DNA of 64,000 bases, taken from contig NC_089044.1 in assembly GCF_034140825.1 (NCBI RefSeq), forward strand, positions 23,800,001 through 23,864,000, in the 5' to 3' direction. This stretch comes from Oryza sativa Japonica Group (Eukaryota; Streptophyta; Magnoliopsida; Poales; Poaceae). Both the position numbers and the translations under genes were made by a program. Of this stretch, positions 59,401 to 64,000 are shown in pieces. The stretch's first letter is position 1. Each line of letters opens with the position of its first letter. The notes beneath the pieces are model-generated. The model made no database searches, was not told where the DNA came from, and was given only the letters and a program-made list of their open reading frames with translations.

Positions 59401-60452
59401 ATCTACGCCGGCGACCCTTGCGCCGCCGCGCCATGGCCGGCGACCTCGCGCTGCCGCTCGCCCACTTTTTCTCTAGCGCGCCGCCGGGCGGAGCGGCCGA
59501 GCGGAGCGGCGTCGCCGCTGCCAGCGGCCCTTGCGCCCTCTTCCTTTTCTCTTCTCCGCTCCCTCCACCGTCTCTAGCCCCCACCGTGTGAGAGAGAGCG
59601 GCGGCCGAAAAACGGAGATGGCGGCGCCGCCGCGGGCCCCCTCGCCGGCGCGCGCGTGCACCCGCGGGTGCGCGCGCGGCCGTCGAGTGGCTCCTCGGCG
59701 GTGCCTCTTTGCCCCTCCCCCCCTCCGTGGCCGGCGTCATCGACGGCCGGCGACGAGGTAAGATTAGGGTTAGGGTTTCGATCTTTTTGATCCGTTGGAT
59801 CGTTTGCTTTTCTCTTTGGATTTCTTTCTTCTCTGTGGATGTCTATCCCCGAACCAAACTAAACGCTAGGATGGCTCTGATACCATTGATAGGGTTGTCT
59901 ATTGGATCACCTAGGTTTAGATCTAGTCGGGTGGTTCTATTTGCAATGGATGAACAACAATAGATGAATGAACAAAGAGGGAGTGAGAGGATTTAGGGTT
60001 GTGACCAGTCGTTGTTGAGGAAGAGGAAGTCCGGCCGGCCATCGTCGTTGTCGTCGCGGGCTTGACGTGGACGGCGGCGACGATGTGCTCGGTTCCGATG
60101 GCGGTGATGCGGTTGCAGCAGCGACGGTGTCGACGACGAGGCGTGGCGCGGCGGTGGACTTCCCGTCACTGGCTGCGCCCCCTCGATCGGTTAGGGTTTA
60201 TGGGGTGGAGTGGCGGCGGCGACGAACCTCGTTCCTTGTGTCGTTATGCCGTCCCGTCCTCCACCCCTCTTTATATGGCACAGTGTGACGGGGGCCCACC
60301 AGCCATTGGGCTGGGCGCCCCCGATCAGGGCGCGGGTCAAGGCCCCCTTGAGCCGTTGGGCTCAAGGGGAGGGAGATCCATCTAACAGATGATTCCACGT
60401 GTAACTCTCCAAGTGAAGCTGCCAAACCGCTCAAATCCTCCGAACCTGCCAT
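53448..60452 (-). CDS. YAE1-like protein (deca-GX3 motif), coding exon 1 split by a copia element
   Basis: Yae1 with Lto1 forms an adaptor of the cytosolic iron-sulfur assembly machinery that hands clusters to ABCE1/Rli1; this role is known from yeast and human homologues. Exons on the minus strand: exon 1 in two pieces, 60388-60452 (ATG, MAGSEDLSGLAASLGELHVES) and 54341-54390, separated by the 6-kb element; then 54029-54150, 53730-53851 and 53448-53631. Ignoring the insertion and one copy of its 5-bp duplication, the frame is open for 180 codons. Exon 3 reads MGYRDGIAEGQKDIAQEGF, NVGFGQSVHVG, YKWGLVRG, the glycine-every-four deca-GX3 pattern. Exon 2 has the DDDVWDD and EWVHRQNQFHK blocks. 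The exon 1 donor (T|GTTATC) is weak and could be wrong. With the element present, the full protein cannot be made from a simple transcript. Confidence 0.82.
54396..54896 (-). repeat. 3' LTR of the copia element
   Basis: 501 bp, apparently identical to 59887-60387. Contains a TATATAA-like box on the minus strand near 54779. The internal flank reads AAGGGGGAGAA on the minus strand (purine tract). Confidence 0.95.
55600..57900 (-). pseudogene. Copia pol region, fossil
   Basis: Recognisable parts: a reverse-transcriptase start typical of copia (VWDLEEIPKGAKTVGCKWVYK), the LHQMDVKMEFLNGDL block, and an RNase H-side part (KPYASTVGSLQYAQVCTRPD). A zinc-knuckle-like and protease-side segment follows gag (ATIHVCNCLKGF region). 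The coding region is broken in several places. Confidence 0.85.
57850..58581 (-). pseudogene. Copia gag region, fossil
   Basis: UBN2-type gag on the minus strand: KGDNYEEWKRELDLAF, WVLTTPCPIEP, KWSSANKNCLAAVKNTIEP, SKFYATQLIKQLFTERY and LPKNFDNLVVNYKI. Lies downstream of an AT-rich stretch with short repeated motifs. Confidence 0.85.
58600..59010. repeat. Five short CGTTGG(T)TCAAATT-like repeats in the copia leader
   Basis: CGTTGG followed by GCAG, TCAG, TTCGAAATT, TTCAAATTT and TTCAAATTG occurs at about 58614, 58672, 58733, 58861 and 58993 (spacing 58-132 bp) in the AT-rich untranslated part between gag and the GC-rich leader. Confidence 0.7.
59887..60387 (-). repeat. 5' LTR of the copia element
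   Basis: 501 bp, apparently identical to the 3' LTR. Next to the right copy of GATGA, inside coding exon 1 of the YAE1-like gene. Confidence 0.95.
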
Positions 60453-61100
60453 TGAAGAAGCAACTTGCAACTGTAAGAAAGATGACAAAGGAGAAGATCG
60501 ATCAGACGAGATGCAGAACGAAGTATGCAAAGGATAAGAGCGAGAGGGAGGTGTAGGTGACCGGCTCCGGCCCTATCGCTGGGAGCGGAGTGGGCTAGAC
60601 GGCTGGTTGCGTGGCTGCCCAGCTGGGGCAGCGTTTGGCGGGCTGCCGGCCTAGGGGCGCTATAGCAGGCAGCAGCACGGCGGATGGATGGGGAGGATGG
60701 CCAGAGACGGGGACGGAGAAGGGGAGGGCAACCCGCCGCCGGCGACGTGCGGTGCGATGCGTGGGTGGGGAATTTCAGTGACGCAGCAGCCTGCAGCGTG
60801 CCAGCTAGTGGTATGGGCCATGGCTGATAGCATAAGTGACTTTCAGCTCCCACACATCCAAGCCCAAATTTCGTATCGGCCCATTTCGTCTTCCTCCTGC
60901 TAGAATCCGGTTCGAATCACACCATGGCCGCCTCCCGTCCGTGCACGGCGGCGGCGCAGCCATCTCTCCCTCGCGCCCATCGTTTACTCTATTCAGCATC
61001 AACCGATGCCAAAATTTAAATTTTAAAACTTGGTTCTGAAGTTTTTTTTCGTCGAAGATTGTCGTTTAAGTCGCTAAGAACACATATATATAAGTTTTAC
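60453..61100. promoter_or_regulatory. Upstream region of the YAE1-like gene
   Basis: Holds the 5' leader and promoter for the minus-strand YAE1-like gene. On the plus strand an ATG at 60923 opens MAASRPCTAAAQPSLPRAHR and stops about 30 codons later, which could be the start of a divergent gene lost to the retroelement at 61101. No other feature is seen. Confidence 0.45.
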
Positions 61101-61539
61101 TGTGGAGATTATGGTTACCCCATATCTACATGGCGGTTATATTCCAGCTGGATATATGGTACCAAATATAGATAGAATATCTTTATGAGGACTCGGGTTA
61201 GATTCTAAACTTGTATGTCAAGAAAATACCCGGGATCCTAGTCGGTTACGATTGTATTTTATCTGTAATCCCATATTCCGTTAGGATATAGACTGTACTC
61301 TGTAATACGGACCCCTTCCCCTATATAAGGAGGGGTCCGGGTTCCTCTCGGGACGATTCTTTTTCTCCCAATCATACAATCAATAACACACTCGGCGGAA
61401 TCATCCCCGGACAGGAGTAGGGTATTACTTCTTGAATAAGAAGGCCTGAACCTGTATAAAATTCCTTGTCTCCAAACCCATCCACTTTCCTAGCTTGATA
61501 GCCACCCCCTTTTATTATTGTCGAAATCTTGTTTCGATA
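61101..61539 (+). repeat. 5' LTR of the Tat-type element
   Basis: About 439 bp; start TGTGGAG is clear. The end is set by the adjoining primer-binding site and may be off by one or two bases. Confidence 0.75.
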
Positions 61540-61589
61540 GTTGGCGCGCCAGGTAGGGGTAGCGTCAAGTTCTCGCCGACTAAGTGCGA

Positions 61590-63670
61590 TGGGTTTCGTT
61601 TCTGGCATCGACGACTTCGCCTTCCCTCCCGGGCAGGCGTTCCGGTTCGGCAGCCTCAACTTCATCACCAACGACTTCGGCAAGATCTCTCTCCTTGACT
61701 CGGACCCGAACCAGTCGGGGAGAGACCAGGTCCCCGTGCCATTCGGTATTCCGAACTCGGCCGAGGCCTACTCCAAGAGCATCTCTCCCGAGTCGGCTTC
61801 AAACCACTCGGACGAGATCCAATCTACTCTTCCGCGACCAGATCAAGACGACGGGTCCTATCCCTCAATCCTGATGAAACTTCCTGATGATTTGGCCGCT
61901 GTCTTCACTGCCAAGACATCTCCCACTCGAAGATCTAGGCGAGCTCCGGCTTCGGCCCCGATCCAATCTAGATCTAGAGAGGTTGGCGTTATACTCCAAC
62001 CTCTTGGGACAGTCTCGACGGAAGAGTTGGATGGTTACCTTAGCTCCCCCGGCGTCAGTTCTCGACCAACCGAGATCCTCGACTACGACGATTTCGGCTA
62101 CCACTATGACCACGGCGACCTCGACAACTTCGACGACAGCTATGAGGATAATTACACGCTCCTCTTCTTCGGCGTATTCATGGCTGACAACGAAACGGAG
62201 GAACAGCGCCAAGCCCGAGAAGCGGACCAAGATCGCGCACGGCAAGAAGCTGAACGTCGCCGACTGGAGGAAGAGCGACAGCGACAGGAGCGAGAACGAC
62301 TACAGCGCGAGCAACAAGATCACGAACGGATTGCAAAGGAGGCTGAAGATCGACGGCAACGCGCCTTGGAATCTGGGCGCCGAGCGAGAGAGCTCATTGG
62401 GCAACAAGACGTCGATGGAACAGCGGTCTTTCGCACCCCCAGCAGAACGCGGTTGCAGCAATCACTCTCCTCGACACCCTCCTCAAGGAAGACGCACTCA
62501 ACCAAGTTGATCATGTTGTCAACATCTTGAACCAGACGAAGACCATGATCGCTGCCTCGGTTCCAGCCAACTCCGCAAGCACCCGCACCCCGACTGATAG
62601 CCGAGTCCCTCACCTCCGATCTCATGATTATCATCAGCCAAGCCTCAGCATCATCGGCACAGGATCTAGTCGCAGGAGCAGGGGTCATGACGAACGATCT
62701 ATTCACTCGCCTCCCGAACGTCACAGGGAGCGCCGAGTCGAACGGCCTCGCTCTCCACCTCACCAGCGTCCCGTCGACCTTCGCGACACGATCAACCAGC
62801 GCCGTGCAGCACGAGGTCACCGCCATTCACCAAATCGCTACGACGACGACGTGGATGGAGTAGCTGCCTTCACTAATGACCTGCGTCGAGTGGATTGGCC
62901 AGCCGGCTTTAAGCCGACTGGAATCGAGAAGTATGACGGCACCACTAATCCGGAGTCTTGGCTCACCGTCTACGGACTCGCAATCCGCGCAGCAGGAGGA
63001 GACAGCAAGGCCATGGCAAACTATCTACCTGTGGCCCTAGCGAACTCCGCCCGATCCTGGCTCCACGGACTACCCCGTGGCACAATCGGATCATGGGCGG
63101 AACTTCGTGATCACTTCATCGCCAACTTCCAGGGCACCTTTGAACGCCCTGGCACACAGTTTGATCTCTACAATGTCGTTCAGAAGTCTGGAGAATCCCT
63201 TCGAGATTACATCCGACGCTTCTCCGAACAACGCAACAAGATCTCCGACATCACCGACGACATCATCATCGCCGCCTTCACTAAAGGCATTCGCCACGAG
63301 GACCTAGTCGGCAAGTTCGGGCGTAAACCTCCCAGGACGGTTAAGCAGATGTTTGAAAAAGCCCACGAGTATGCCAAAGCCGAATATGCTATTACCGCGT
63401 CCAAACAGTCGGGCACCACTTGGAAGCCAAAGAAGGACACGCCGACCGCAGGAGGGAGTGGAAGTAACAACCACAAGGATCGCAAGCGTAAGCCCGAAGA
63501 ACTTGTGGCGACCACCTCTCCATCTTCCCCGACAACGTTCCCGCGTCAACACCTTCGACAAGATAATGAACTCCCAATGCCCGCATCATCCCAACTCCAA
63601 CCTCGTGGCCAAAGATTGCTTCGTCTACAAACAGTTCGCGGAGCAATACGTCAAGAACGCACGTAAACCT
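61590..63670 (+). pseudogene. Gag region of the Tat-type element, fossil
   Basis: The first part encodes a long Ser/Pro-rich then Arg/Glu-rich coiled-coil-like stretch (EERQRQERERLQREQQDHER). The second part holds the retrotransposon gag domain with GLPRGTIGSWAELRDHFIANF and the EQRNKISDITDDIIIAAFTKG block. Treated as a broken fossil. Confidence 0.8.
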
Positions 63671-64000
63671 TCAGACGGAGATCAAGGCACATCAAAGAAG
63701 AAAGATGATGAAGACGATGCCCCGACTGGTTTTCAAGATCATCGCAAAGAACTTAATCACATCTTCGGCGGACCCCTGGCTTATGAGTCTAAGAGAAAAC
63801 AGAAGCTAACAGAACGGGAGATCAATGCGGTTCAGCCTAACACGCCCCAATATCTTCGGTGGTCAGAGATAGCAATTAAGTTCGACCTCTCGGATCATGT
63901 TGAGGATAATAAAGATATTTTTGTGTGGAAACCATCCGATATGCCTGGTATCCCCAGAGAGGTGATTGAGCACTCTTTACATGTTAAGGAAGACGCCAAA
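63671..64000 (+). pseudogene. Start of pol-like region of the Tat-type element, fossil
   Basis: Shows FGGPLAYESKRKQKLTEREI and WSEIAIKFDLSDH from the protease side and DIFVWKPSDMPGIPREVIEH from the reverse-transcriptase side, as in gypsy polyproteins. Runs off the window. Confidence 0.7.

Larger units (their letters stand above)
54396..60387 (-). mobile_element. Ty1/copia LTR retrotransposon, very young, inside the YAE1-like gene
   Basis: A fossil copy of about 6.0 kb on the minus strand. LTRs of 501 bp (54396-54896 and 59887-60387) run TGATAGGG to TCTAACA and look identical. The 5-bp target duplication GATGA is exact (54391-54395 and 60388-60392). The primer-binding site (59874-59885, minus strand TGGTATCAGAGC) fits initiator tRNA-Met, and a purine tract precedes the left LTR. 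Parts seen on the minus strand: a GC-rich leader (about 59090-59880), gag of the UBN2/copia type (about 57850-58540), and pol parts including reverse transcriptase and RNase H (about 55600-57900). Coding DNA is broken in several places although the LTRs are identical. Likely age is recent. Confidence 0.95.
61101..64000 (+). mobile_element. 5' part of a Ty3/gypsy retrotransposon, Tat-type, continuing past the window
   Basis: A fossil element on the plus strand. The LTR (61101 to about 61539) starts TGTGGAGATT and has a CTATATAAGG promoter box near 61321. The primer-binding region begins TTGGCGCGCCAGGTAGGGG at 61541. A gag-containing region follows (61590-63670) and then the start of a pol-like part up to the edge. 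The gag core (GIEKYDGTTNPESWLTVYGL ... SARSWLHGLP ... FNLY-like QFDLYNVVQKSGESLRDYIRRF) fits the large gypsy elements of grasses related to Tat. It looks broken. The right LTR and target duplication lie outside, so age cannot be judged. Confidence 0.88.

Noticed and set aside
59028-59760. ORFs of 110-180 codons on both strands in the GC-rich copia leader
   Set aside because: Ala/Arg/Pro-rich in all frames, and no domain; they look like leader composition.
60198-60530. 110-codon minus-strand ORF starting at 60530
   Set aside because: It joins the YAE1-like first exon to LTR sequence; the later ATG (60452) is the better start, and the end is only an LTR read-through.

Overview
This is a grass nuclear genome segment, almost certainly rice (Oryza sativa). 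The genes are intron-rich and GC-rich, Stowaway and Tourist MITEs sit between and inside them, and LTR retrotransposons and a Mutator-like element fill the gaps. From memory, a 721-residue urea transporter (DUR3) next to a CDKE/CDK8 kinase matches the distal long arm of rice chromosome 10. That placement is recall, not something the bases prove.

Host genes from left to right: the 3' end of a group IIe WRKY factor (1-614); mitochondrial ribosomal protein bL35m on the minus strand (4364-5947); two tandem NPF/POT-family transporters on the plus strand (6936-9734 and 21369-23168); a class B-like ARF GTPase (38779-40431); the Mediator kinase CDKE/CDK8 on the minus strand (41159-45308, 15 exons); the urea/H+ symporter DUR3 on the plus strand (49120-51477); and a YAE1-like iron-sulfur assembly adaptor on the minus strand (53448-60452).

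Mobile DNA explains most of the rest. A 5.5-kb chromovirus (10098-15595, TSD ATTAC) and a small TRIM-like element (17091-17795) separate the two NPF genes. A 7.7-kb Mutator-like element (23427-31147) carries a MURA-type transposase gene and a second, eight-exon gene encoding a plant mobile domain (PMD) protein. Its ends hold eleven 25-bp palindromes, most of them in pairs spaced exactly 36 bp. A Ty1/copia element with apparently identical LTRs (54396-60387, TSD GATGA) lies inside the first coding exon of the YAE1-like gene. The 5' part of a Tat-type Ty3/gypsy element runs off the right edge. The 31.2-36.3 kb stretch holds fragments of transposon-related genes (FAR1-like and others).

The genes do not form one pathway. 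The NPF pair and DUR3 are plasma-membrane-type nitrogen or peptide transporters, and the others are housekeeping or regulatory. The most interesting items are the PMD-carrying MULE with its phased palindrome arrays and 94-bp intron flanked by direct repeats, and the very young copia insertion that splits the YAE1-like gene while leaving its conserved motif downstream of an LTR in the same orientation.
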